From contig JBAZEK010000001.1 of NCBI GenBank assembly GCA_041653995.1, positions 372,001-436,000 on the forward strand: a stretch of 64,000 nucleotides of DNA. The letters are read 5' to 3'. A program made the translations under genes and the position numbers. The notes below the pieces were generated by a model that was not told where the DNA came from, did not search any database, and saw nothing but the letters and a program-made list of their open reading frames with translations. The DNA is from Dehalococcoidia bacterium (GTDB lineage Bacteria > Chloroflexota > Dehalococcoidia > GIF9 > UBA5629). Shown here one piece after another: positions 44,046 through 52,101 of the stretch; the first letter of the stretch is position 1; every line of letters begins with the position of its first letter.

Positions 44046-45458
44046 ATGATCACTATTAATATTGAAGACAGCCTGGTAAAAATCACCCTGGTGAAGGGTA
44101 AACGGGTGGTGTTTGCCTCGGAAGCGCCGCTACAGGCCGGGTGGGTGCAGGGTGGTATAGTGTTTGAAAAGGCGCACGTAAGTCAGGTGATCAGCATGGT
44201 TTTAGCGCAGAACAATATCCGTGATAAGGATGTTGTGGCCAGCGTAAGCGGAATGCAGTCGATTTATCGCGTTGTATACGTGCCTAAACTCAGCCGTGCG
44301 CTGCTGGCAGAGGCTGTCAAGAAGGAAATGGCTAGGGCAATTCCTGTGCCGCTTACTTCTCTTTATACATGCTGGGCTGATGTGAAAATATCTGATAGCG
44401 AAATAGCCCTCTGTCTGCTGGGTATTCCCTTCGAAAATGTTAATTCGGTCATGGAGACGGTTAGACTTTGTGGCCTGCGGCCGCGATACCTGGAATTGCG
44501 ACCGCTGGCGGTATCGAGAGTGATTGATGAAAAGGCTGCCGTGGTGGTTAATGTACGCCCGAATACATTTGACATCACAATTATGAATAACGGTATACCG
44601 GAGATGATTCGCAGCCTTCCTTTCACAGGCGCGGCTGCTATGAGCGAGGGTGATAAGGTCAGGATGGTTAAGGAAGAGGTCGATAAAACCGTTAATTTCT
44701 ATAACTCAGGACATCCGGAAAGCCCTTTAAGTACTCAAACATATTGCATTGTTAGCGGTATTTTACGCGAAACGTTGTCTATGATAATGGGATATCCTGT
44801 CAAGGCTGCTCCTCCTCTGCTGACCTATCCTCCGGGACATGATAGCAACGATTACATTGTCAACAGCGGGCTGGCATTGCGTACTATCAATAAGCTAACC
44901 AGAGTTGATATCAACGTTATACCGAGCGCGGCGCCTGCTGTGGTTAAAGCTGAAGGAGCAGGTGTTAACAGAACGCCGTTGATTGTGCTGGGCATCTGTG
45001 CGGTACTGGCTCTGGGCATGTGGCTGATGAGCGGGATGTCTGAAAAACGAACGGCTGATATGCAAATGCTTTTAAATACGAAAAGCTCCCAGTTGAACGC
45101 TATGCAAAAGCAGTATCGTGATTTAACGGAGCAGACCACCAGGACCCGGGATACCTATCAACAGATATTGAACAGGCTCAACGCTCCTATTAAATACCTG
45201 GGCGACCGAAGGGCAGTGATAAATCGAGATCTGGGTAAGGTCTTTGCTGTTCTGCCTGCTACGATATATCTCACCAGTGTCATTGACGATGGGAATTTGA
45301 TACGGATACAGGGATCTGCCCCCAGTGAAGAGATCGTGCTCAATTATGTCAGCGCCCTGAGAAACTCCGGTTTGTTCAAGCTCGTAATGATAAGCTCGAT
45401 TGGCACATCTTCCTATACTGAAGTATTGTTTACTATTCAGTTGACCGTGAGTCAATAA
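44046..45458 (+). CDS. PilM-PilN fusion protein
   Basis: 470 residues combining two normally separate proteins. Residues 1 to about 295 are an actin-like PilM part: MITINIEDSLVKITLVKGKRVVF is the first beta-hairpin, with VVVNVRPNTFDITIMNNGIPEMIRSLPF in the second half. A membrane helix at about 309-328 and a coiled coil follow, then a PilN-like C-terminal domain at about 385-470. The fusion fixes the PilM:PilN ratio at one to one and tethers PilM to the membrane. It is preceded by pilO and followed by pilT after 17 bases. Confidence 0.82.
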   Translation: MITINIEDSLVKITLVKGKRVVFASEAPLQAGWVQGGIVFEKAHVSQVISMVLAQNNIRDKDVVASVSGMQSIYRVVYVPKLSRALLAEAVKKEMARAIPVPLTSLYTCWADVKISDSEIALCLLGIPFENVNSVMETVRLCGLRPRYLELRPLAVSRVIDEKAAVVVNVRPNTFDITIMNNGIPEMIRSLPFTGAAAMSEGDKVRMVKEEVDKTVNFYNSGHPESPLSTQTYCIVSGILRETLSMIMGYPVKAAPPLLTYPPGHDSNDYIVNSGLALRTINKLTRVDINVIPSAAPAVVKAEGAGVNRTPLIVLGICAVLALGMWLMSGMSEKRTADMQMLLNTKSSQLNAMQKQYRDLTEQTTRTRDTYQQILNRLNAPIKYLGDRRAVINRDLGKVFAVLPATIYLTSVIDDGNLIRIQGSAPSEEIVLNYVSALRNSGLFKLVMISSIGTSSYTEVLFTIQLTVSQ

Positions 45459-45475
45459 GCAGGATTTATTGAATA

Positions 45476-46540
45476 ATGCGAATCGATGATTTATTGAAGC
45501 TGGCAGGTGAAAGCAGAGCCTCGGATCTCCATCTGATCGCCGGCGTTCCGCCCCTCTTTCGCATAGATGGCGAGTTAAGACCTGCCGAAGGCCTGCCCGT
45601 TATGGGACGCGAAGACATAGATGATTTATTTAATCAGGTCGCACCTGCCCGGCAACGTGACATCTTTTCCAGTGAGCTCGAAGTTGATTTTGCGTATTCA
45701 TTGCAGGACGGCGGCAGAGGTAGATGCAATGCCTGCTGGCAGCAGGGATCCATCAGCCTCGCCATTCGTATGCTGCCTCAACGCATACCCACCGTGGACG
45801 ATCTCGGCCTGCCGGACATCTGCAAGGAGCTGATCAGCCGGCCCCGGGGCCTGATACTGGTAACCGGGCCCACCGGATCGGGTAAGAGCACCAGCATTGC
45901 AGCCATGCTCAATCACCTGAACAATACGATGAAAAGATATATTGTGACGATCGAGGATCCGGTTGAATATGTGCACCCTAATATAAAGTGTGCTTTTTCT
46001 CAGAGAGAGTTAGAGCAGGATACGCACTCATTTGTCAATGCGCTCAAGTATGTTCTCAGGCAGGATCCTGATGTCATACTGGTAGGAGAAATGCGAGATC
46101 TGGAAACGGCCTCAGCCGTATTGACTGTGGCGGAAACCGGTCACCTTGTGCTCTCAACCGGGCACGCACCCAGTGCAGCGCAATCTGTGGAAAGGATTGT
46201 GGATCTTTTTCCGCCGCACGAAAGGCCGATGGCGCAGGCACGGCTGGCTTCAACGTTGATCGCGGTATTCAGTCAGGTGCTAGTGCCGCGTATAAGTGGC
46301 GGTCGGGTGGCAGCGGTAGAGATCATGCTGGCCAACGCAGCAGTTAAGAATTTGATACGTGAGGGCAAACCATTCCTTATTCCAAACACCATACGGACCA
46401 GCTCAAATGTCGGCATGAAAACGCTGGATGACGCACTGGTGGATTTGTACCGGAAAGGAATCATTACCAGAGAGTATGTATTCGCCTTCTGCCAGGACGC
46501 GGAAGATGTCAACAAATTGATGAGATCGGCAAATATTTAA
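45476..46540 (+). CDS. pilT: Type IV pilus retraction ATPase
   Basis: Hexameric motor that powers pilus retraction. 354 residues, PilT length. It has SRASDLHLIAGVPP at the N-terminus, Walker A GPTGSGKSTS at about 130-139, VTIEDPVEY, the Asp box, Walker B DPDVILVGEMRDLET and the His box ETGHLVLSTGHAPSA. It lacks the tetracysteine zinc site of PilB. The PilT-type AIRxG C-terminal motif is not obvious; the region reads VAAVEIMLANAAVKNLIREGK. Last gene of the plus-strand run before the terminator at 46551-46586. Confidence 0.95.
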   Translation: MRIDDLLKLAGESRASDLHLIAGVPPLFRIDGELRPAEGLPVMGREDIDDLFNQVAPARQRDIFSSELEVDFAYSLQDGGRGRCNACWQQGSISLAIRMLPQRIPTVDDLGLPDICKELISRPRGLILVTGPTGSGKSTSIAAMLNHLNNTMKRYIVTIEDPVEYVHPNIKCAFSQRELEQDTHSFVNALKYVLRQDPDVILVGEMRDLETASAVLTVAETGHLVLSTGHAPSAAQSVERIVDLFPPHERPMAQARLASTLIAVFSQVLVPRISGGRVAAVEIMLANAAVKNLIREGKPFLIPNTIRTSSNVGMKTLDDALVDLYRKGIITREYVFAFCQDAEDVNKLMRSANI

Positions 46541-46550
46541 ACAGGGCATA

Positions 46551-46586
46551 AAAAAAGGGGTGTGAAAGCGCTTTCACACCCCTTTT
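46551..46586. terminator. Bidirectional terminator between pilT and pilA
   Basis: Six A, then the perfect 26-base palindrome GGGGTGTGAAAGC / GCTTTCACACCCC (46557-46582), then TTTT. It can end transcription from pilT on the plus strand and from pilA on the minus strand. A second small hairpin CCTTTTGC / GCAAAAGG begins within its right arm (46581-46597). Confidence 0.93.
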
Positions 46587-46606
46587 GCTGCAAAAGGTGG
46601 TGGTAT

Positions 46607-46939
46607 CTACGGGCAGACTTGGCTGGTTATCGCACCCGTGCTCTGGTCGACTGTGTAAGTGCACTTAGGCGCGCTCAGCAGGTAAGCTGAAACACTGCTG
46701 GTCGTGGATCCCGCGGTGATGGGGCTGGCCGGTGGTGTGCCGCTATTATCGTACATATAAGCAGCTATGGCAGTCTGAATATTTGCCTGGTCGGTGGCGT
46801 TGGCCTGAGATTCGCCCTCGCCCATGAATTTGGTGACATTGAGCACGACTACCGCTGCTAATGTGCCCAATATAGCGATGACAACCAGCAATTCGATGAG
46901 GGTGAAACCTTTATTACCGTATTTGAAAAACTTTTTCAT
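46607..46939 (-). CDS. pilA: Major type IV pilin
   Basis: 110-residue prepilin. Leader MKKFFKYGNKG cleaved after G11, mature start FTLIEL with Glu at +5, hydrophobic helix IAILGTLAAVVVLNVTKFMG, then a short globular domain with Thr/Ser-rich sequence. Two cysteines, C93 and C109, near the C-terminus probably form the D-region disulfide loop. AGGAGG lies nine bases before the ATG, and a strong promoter (47007-47035) precedes it, as expected for an abundant structural subunit. Only this pilin in the locus has a separate, convergent transcription unit. Confidence 0.92.
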   Translation of the reverse strand: MKKFFKYGNKGFTLIELLVVIAILGTLAAVVVLNVTKFMGEGESQANATDQANIQTAIAAYMYDNSGTPPASPITAGSTTSSVSAYLLSAPKCTYTVDQSTGAITSQVCP

Positions 46940-47006
46940 ATTTATATCCTCCTATTTTGTAATGCGCCCGGACCGACCCAACCGGACTTTTTTTGTTTAT
47001 GCATTA

Positions 47007-47035
47007 TTTATACATTAACGCAATCGCAAGGTCAA
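47007..47035 (-). promoter_or_regulatory. pilA promoter
   Basis: TTGACC (47035-47030), a 17-base spacer and TATAAA (47012-47007), followed by a leader of about 65 bases rich in A and a GC stem. Further upstream the perfect 12-base palindrome GTACTTAAGTAC (47060-47071) sits between this promoter and a weaker plus-strand one (TTGCAT at 47077, TATATC at 47099) for the gene at 47153. It could regulate both. Confidence 0.75.
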
Positions 47036-47152
47036 TAGCGTTATCGTAATCCTCCCTTAGTACTTAAGTACCCTTCTTGCATATTCCATTAAGTATGTTA
47101 TATCTTAGCAAAGATGATGTACGTGACAAAAGTCATAAAGTCAGTGGCCTGA

Positions 47153-49618
47153 ATGCGCACCGATAATGGTCCGGCTGATACTACACAGCCCGGTAAGTTG
47201 GATATTGCATTGGAGGTTACATGGCTGTTGTTGATATTTCTGCTACCGCTTTACTACAATCCGTTTGGGTATCAGGTGTTTTACTTCGCCAAGGCATTAC
47301 TGCTGCAATTCGGCGTATGCCTGTTATCAGGTCTGTTCCTGGCTCGCTGGTTTATTTCGCACAGAGACCGGACACAAACCGGTTTATTATCCGCAGTCAG
47401 GCAGATGCCGCTGCAGGTCGCTGTGATCTTATTTGGATTATGCTGGATTGTTTCGACGGCATTTTCTATCATGCCCGAGTCCAGTTTATGGGGTAGCCTG
47501 GCGAGGAAAAATGGTCTGGTTTCTTTAGTCGCGTGGATCGTATTATTTTTCATATTAGCCCTGTCAATACGGCGACGTGTGCAGCTGTTGAGAGTGCTTG
47601 CAGCAGTGGCAGCTTCGGCGGGTGCGGTGTCCCTGTTCGGTATACTGGAGTTCGCTGACCCCTGGCTGCTGTCATGGCTCTCCAGAAATGGACGCATATC
47701 ATCAACTGATGGTAATCCCCTATCATTGAGCTGCTTCATCGCTATCAGTATCCCTGTTACCCTGGCACTGATCACAATAGTCGTGCAAAGCACGGGTTCA
47801 AGTAAGTTAAAAGCATTAAAGACAACAGGATTGATACTGTCGCTGATATTGCAGGTGATATGCCTGTTTCTTGCGCAGTATTCCATTACCATACTGCTTT
47901 TTATACCGGGTATTTTCATATATATCCTGGTCGCAGGCATTTATTTTAAGAAAAAGGCCATTCTAACCTTAAGTATTATTGTGCTGCTGGCTCTATTCTT
48001 GACTGCCACCGTTATTGTCGGGCAGACAGTGCTGCAGGAGATGGATGGTAAACCCGTGGGATCTTACACACATGATACATATTTAGCCGGGCAAACCGGA
48101 CTGCCAACACTGTCTTTAAGGGTTAAGCAGTGGGAGTGCGCCACACGAATAATTATAGATTCGCCCGAAGTACCCTTTTATCAAGACGATCTGCATTTAT
48201 TAAGAAGGTGGACGGGTTATGGCCCCGAGACTTTCGTAATAGTGTCTCAGACTCGTTATCCTCGCGATATGAAAAGCACTGATACGCATAACTCCGTTTT
48301 GCTGGGCCAACCGGAAAACCATTATCTATATCTCGCGGTGACCGTGGGTGTGCTGGGGCTGGCCTTTTTTCTGACTATTGTGATTATTTTCTTTTATGTG
48401 GCGTTGCGTTTTTTGGTTCGGACATCCAAAAAGGACATGATTTATACGGCGGCTGCTTTCATAGCGGGCATGGCTCAATACTGCATTTACATAATATTCA
48501 ATCCGACAGCCATATTACCGGAGTTTTTCTTCTGGCTGATTTTAGCTTTAATGGTTGCCCAGGTTCGTATTGACGGTTGCTCTGAATATATTCATGCTGA
48601 AGTAGCATCATGTGTATCAAAAGGAGAAGGGTTGTCTGAAAAAATAAAACAGGGGAAAATCAGAAATATACCGGCAGTGCTTGTTATAATCATGTTTATC
48701 GGTATCGGAATTGGACTGACTCTTAGCCCTATGGTTGCAGATATGAAATTGAATAGTGCGCTCGTCACGTGGGCAGACGATTCAAACAAGACCATGACGG
48801 CTCTGGCTGAGGCGGCAAAGCTGGAACCGGGTGAAGCCGTATACTACGGACATATCGGCGCGTATGCATTCAGAAAGGCAATTGCTTCAAATGATGTCGA
48901 AGAAAGATCCAAACTCATGGCTTTGAGTATTGCAGCTTATGAAGCTGCCGGGCAGCGAGAACCATATCTGGCTTACTGGAGCTATGCTACGGGTGATATT
49001 TATTCATACTGGGCAGCACACTCGAATTCTGATTTGTGGAGTGATGCGTTTAATTATTATCAGAGGGCGGACGCATTACTGCCTGAAAACGCCGTGATTT
49101 TGAATAAATGGTCGCTGGCTCTTATGCTAAGCGGAAACGACGCAGAGGCAGAGCGTATGCTTATGCGATCACGGGAAGCAGATGTCGATTGGGTGCAAAC
49201 AATATATTATATGGGTGTACTCGATATTTATAATCACTGCTATTGCCCTGCGGCTAACTGCTACCTGTATCCAGTAAAAACTGATTATAAAAATTTTCAG
49301 TATTACCTGGACTTCTGTCGACACCTGGCGTTGTTCGGAGGTATCGATAAGGTAGTGGAAGGATTGCAGGTATATTCAAACTGTCATCCGGACGACTGGG
49401 TCGGGCAGACGTTACTGGGAGTTGCTGAAGCTTACAGCGGTAGTCTATCAAGAGCAGTGGATTCTTTGCGACGGGCTGCCGATAGTATTCCACCAGAGGA
49501 TGTTGTCGTCCTTGAGGATGTACTTATCAATATTGGCAAAGAGCAGCATAGCTTCCAGCCGTATGTAAAGGAAATAATTGATGTTCTGGCCGCTGGTCAA
49601 CCATCCGATAAACGTTAG
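47153..49618 (+). CDS. O-antigen-ligase-like membrane protein with C-terminal TPRs
   Basis: 821 residues. The first 470 hold about ten to twelve membrane helices with a large extracytoplasmic loop containing WTGYGPETF, typical of the Wzy/WaaL/PglL superfamily (O-antigen ligase-like). After another membrane helix near 505-525, residues 540-815 form tetratricopeptide-like helix pairs (AAKLEPGEAVYYGHIG, YYQRADALLPENAVILNKWSLALMLSG). Members of this superfamily transfer lipid-linked glycans to acceptors, including pilins. Its place between pilA and pilD makes pilin glycosylation an attractive guess. The ATG is at 47153 with no strong ribosome binding site. Confidence 0.8.
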   Translation: MRTDNGPADTTQPGKLDIALEVTWLLLIFLLPLYYNPFGYQVFYFAKALLLQFGVCLLSGLFLARWFISHRDRTQTGLLSAVRQMPLQVAVILFGLCWIVSTAFSIMPESSLWGSLARKNGLVSLVAWIVLFFILALSIRRRVQLLRVLAAVAASAGAVSLFGILEFADPWLLSWLSRNGRISSTDGNPLSLSCFIAISIPVTLALITIVVQSTGSSKLKALKTTGLILSLILQVICLFLAQYSITILLFIPGIFIYILVAGIYFKKKAILTLSIIVLLALFLTATVIVGQTVLQEMDGKPVGSYTHDTYLAGQTGLPTLSLRVKQWECATRIIIDSPEVPFYQDDLHLLRRWTGYGPETFVIVSQTRYPRDMKSTDTHNSVLLGQPENHYLYLAVTVGVLGLAFFLTIVIIFFYVALRFLVRTSKKDMIYTAAAFIAGMAQYCIYIIFNPTAILPEFFFWLILALMVAQVRIDGCSEYIHAEVASCVSKGEGLSEKIKQGKIRNIPAVLVIIMFIGIGIGLTLSPMVADMKLNSALVTWADDSNKTMTALAEAAKLEPGEAVYYGHIGAYAFRKAIASNDVEERSKLMALSIAAYEAAGQREPYLAYWSYATGDIYSYWAAHSNSDLWSDAFNYYQRADALLPENAVILNKWSLALMLSGNDAEAERMLMRSREADVDWVQTIYYMGVLDIYNHCYCPAANCYLYPVKTDYKNFQYYLDFCRHLALFGGIDKVVEGLQVYSNCHPDDWVGQTLLGVAEAYSGSLSRAVDSLRRAADSIPPEDVVVLEDVLINIGKEQHSFQPYVKEIIDVLAAGQPSDKR

Positions 49619-49635
49619 CATAGGCGAAAGTTAAA

Positions 49636-50418
49636 TTGGAAATAGTTATTTCATTAATTATTTTTCTGTTTGGCATCAGCATTGGAAGTTTTCTAAATGT
49701 AGTTGCAGACAGGGTTCCTGCCAGCCAGTCCATTTTAAGCCCGCCATCGCACTGTTCAAAATGTAATCATATATTAAAACCTGTGGATCTCTTTCCTGTA
49801 TTGAGTTACCTGATATTGAAGGGGAAATGTCGCTATTGCAGACAGTCAATCCCGATACGTTCGTTGCTGGTCGAGTTATTCAGCGGTCTATTCTTTGTAT
49901 ATGCATTCACCATGTATGGCATATCCTGGCAGGCGTTGCAGACAGCTGTCCTGGGATCATTTCTTGTAATACTTTTTATAACAGACATGGAACAGGAAAT
50001 GCTACCGCATGTCGTCGTTTACCCAGGTATTGCAGTGGCTCTCGGCTTTGCAGCGCTCAAGCCTATTACGGGTACCACACCGGGTATAGTAAGCGCATTG
50101 GCCGGACTTGCCACGGGATTTGGAGCCTTTTTCCTGATCTGGGCTGTGCCTAAATTATTCAAGAAAAAACTGATAGGCTTTGGTGATGCAGGTATGGCAG
50201 GATTGATTGGTGCGTCAGTTGGTTACCCCGTGATATTAGTAGCCCTATACATTGCCATTCTGGCGGGAGGATTGACTGCTGCCCTGCTGGTGGCGTTCAA
50301 GATGAAAAAGCTCAACCAACCCATGCGGTTCGGCGTGTTTTTAGCCATGGGAGGTATCATTTCACTCTTCTGCGGACAGGACATCGCAGATGCTTTGATG
50401 CAACTACATATGCTGTAG
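49636..50418 (+). CDS. pilD: Prepilin peptidase / N-methyltransferase
   Basis: Membrane aspartyl protease that removes leader peptides from prepilins and methylates the new N-terminus. 260 residues, TTG start at 49636. Zinc-knuckle cysteines C40, C43, C65 and C68 lie in the cytoplasmic methyltransferase loop. The catalytic aspartates are D117 (TDMEQEMLP) and D184 in the GxGD motif GFGDAG. About seven to eight membrane helices. It should process all seven prepilin-like proteins encoded in this window. Confidence 0.95.
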   Translation: MEIVISLIIFLFGISIGSFLNVVADRVPASQSILSPPSHCSKCNHILKPVDLFPVLSYLILKGKCRYCRQSIPIRSLLVELFSGLFFVYAFTMYGISWQALQTAVLGSFLVILFITDMEQEMLPHVVVYPGIAVALGFAALKPITGTTPGIVSALAGLATGFGAFFLIWAVPKLFKKKLIGFGDAGMAGLIGASVGYPVILVALYIAILAGGLTAALLVAFKMKKLNQPMRFGVFLAMGGIISLFCGQDIADALMQLHML

Positions 50419-50482
50419 AATGGGTAAAATTAACATGGTAAAAAAAATTTTAAAAATTTATTAACTACGTTCAAGCAGGGTA

Positions 50483-50511
50483 TTGACATGTATGCGGTTA
50501 TGTGCTAATTT
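50483..50511 (+). promoter_or_regulatory. Consensus promoter for the ncRNA
   Basis: TTGACA (50483-50488), exactly 17 bases, TAATTT (50506-50511). This is one of the best promoters in the window. It lies 65 bases after pilD and points at the structured RNA, with an expected start at about 50517. Confidence 0.8.
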
Positions 50512-50516
50512 TATTA

Positions 50517-50644
50517 ACGTCCCAAGTAATCAAAGTTGGAACGGGGAGGCAGAGGCCCTAACACATGGTAAGCGAAGGCTGGCCGGTGAGAGGGGGTGGA
50601 TGAGGAACCGGGATAACGAGGTTACTTGGGGCGTTTTATTTTTT
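50517..50644 (+). ncRNA. Unclassified structured small RNA, about 128 nt
   Basis: It starts about six bases after a consensus promoter. The 5' end CGTCCCAAGTAA (50518-50529) pairs over 12 uninterrupted bp (one G-U) with TTACTTGGGGCG (50622-50633). A T-run follows (TTTTATTTTTT, 50634-50644), so the closing stem also forms the terminator arm. The purine-rich interior (AACGGGGAGG, AAGCGAAGGC, GAGAGGGGGTGGATGAGG) can form small hairpins such as GGC-AGAG-GCC and CCGGT / ACCGG. I see no reading frame of note. It lacks the SRP GGAAGCAGC-type motif and does not match riboswitch cores I know. It could be a divergent 6S-like RNA or a new class. Confidence 0.72.
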
Positions 50645-50645
50645 G

Positions 50646-52067
50646 CTATTCCAGTATTGCGATAGAGGGCAGGTTGCGGTATTTGCCGCCCATATCTAAA
50701 CCATATCCAACTACGAACTCGTCCGGAACTTCGAAACCTACGTAATCCAGGTGTACATCTATCAACCGGCGAACCCGTTTATCCAGGAGGGTACAGACCT
50801 TCAGGCTGGCCGGTTTTCGGGCGGACAGGCTGTTGAGCACATAATTCAGGGTCATACCCGTATCCACGATATCCTCCACCATCAGAACATGCCTGTTCTC
50901 GATATCAGTGTCCAGGTCCTTCAATATTCTTACGGAAAGGTCGGCCTTATCGGCCGGTGTGGATATAGCCATGAAGTCCAGGGTTACCGGGATGGACATA
51001 TTGAGCATGAGATCGGACATAAAACAGACAACACCCTTCAGGATGCCGATGAGGACAAGTTCCTCTCCCTGATAATCCTTTGATATTTGCTTGGCCAGCA
51101 ATTTGACCCGGCGCTGAATCTGGGTTTTATTGAACAGATAGCGCTGTACGCCCTTCATTTTATTTTCGCCCAATGGAATGAACCCATGTCTGGCAAACAA
51201 TTTTAAATAGTCACCCTTATTGAGCAGCTTGATGCTGATATCGGGATAAAGCTCCTTCAAGTGGCGTACCTTGCGGTTCTTCTCCGTTATAAGGCTCTGC
51301 TTGGAGGTGGTGAGTTCGATATATAAATCGATTTCAGGCAGGTAGAAATCGGGGGTGAACATCTCGGTGATCCGGTTGTCCTGAGATGAAAGAGGGAAAG
51401 AACGCGGTTCGTATAACCACTCCACCTGATAAAAATCCAACAGCCGTGCGAATTCCTCTTCACTGGGATGCCCGAAATTAATGGGCCTGATGGGTGAAAG
51501 AGGGAGGTCGGAAAAACTAGTCAGTCTTTTCTGCCGCTCGATATTGGACTGGTGGCGGTTGTTGAGGTCCTGAGCAAGCTCGATTTTCTCCAGTGTCAGG
51601 GCGACTAAATTGGCCACAGTTGAGATGAAATCCTTCTCGTTTGGTTTGAAGCGCCGTTTCTCCCGTGTGTATATCCTTATTTCACCAATCACCTCGCCGC
51701 GCTGGACTATGGGCGCTCCCAGGAGAGATTTTATCTGCTCACGGGCGGCCTGCTCCGGGTATTGAGTTCGCCTATCAGTAAAAATATCATCTACGGCAAC
51801 GATCTTGCCATCGAGTATATCGGGGTAGCTTTTACGGGCATTGATGGCGCCCTTACGCAGGTAGAGGTCGCTTAATCCCCAGGCGCCTATTATATCGAGG
51901 TATTCCCTGCGCGGATTAAGCAGCATAATTGCACAGCCGGATGCATGTAGCCCCTTGGCAGCGCTGGCAGCAATGGTGCTGATCAGCTTTTTAAGGGGCA
52001 ATGTGTCGTTGGCAACCTTCGCTATCTGTTTATAAGCAAGGGAATAGCGGTTCTCAGTGGTATCCAT
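50646..52067 (-). CDS. GAF / PD-(D/E)XK-like / hypoxanthine phosphoribosyltransferase fusion
   Basis: 473 residues with three parts. An N-terminal GAF-type sensor domain (about 11-168). A middle domain (about 198-300) resembling PD-(D/E)XK nucleases: EEEF helix with E205, FTPDFYLP with D240, and an EIDLYIELTT strand with E251, but Thr253 where the family usually has Lys. A C-terminal purine phosphoribosyltransferase (about 308-473) with the PRPP loop VEDIVDTGMTL (397-407) and VGYGLDMGGKYRNLP, typical of Hpt. The Hpt part looks fully active (purine salvage). The roles of the other two are unknown; the nuclease-like part may be only a binding domain. Confidence 0.85.
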   Translation of the reverse strand: MDTTENRYSLAYKQIAKVANDTLPLKKLISTIAASAAKGLHASGCAIMLLNPRREYLDIIGAWGLSDLYLRKGAINARKSYPDILDGKIVAVDDIFTDRRTQYPEQAAREQIKSLLGAPIVQRGEVIGEIRIYTREKRRFKPNEKDFISTVANLVALTLEKIELAQDLNNRHQSNIERQKRLTSFSDLPLSPIRPINFGHPSEEEFARLLDFYQVEWLYEPRSFPLSSQDNRITEMFTPDFYLPEIDLYIELTTSKQSLITEKNRKVRHLKELYPDISIKLLNKGDYLKLFARHGFIPLGENKMKGVQRYLFNKTQIQRRVKLLAKQISKDYQGEELVLIGILKGVVCFMSDLMLNMSIPVTLDFMAISTPADKADLSVRILKDLDTDIENRHVLMVEDIVDTGMTLNYVLNSLSARKPASLKVCTLLDKRVRRLIDVHLDYVGFEVPDEFVVGYGLDMGGKYRNLPSIAILE

Positions 52068-52101
52068 ACATCACCCACCTCACGAGTCCTGTCAGGTTAT
52101 A

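Noticed and set aside
50517..50644. Signal recognition particle RNA, FMN or cobalamin riboswitch
   Set aside because: The GGAAGCAGC-type SRP core and the conserved riboswitch boxes are not present, and no plus-strand gene follows for a riboswitch to control.
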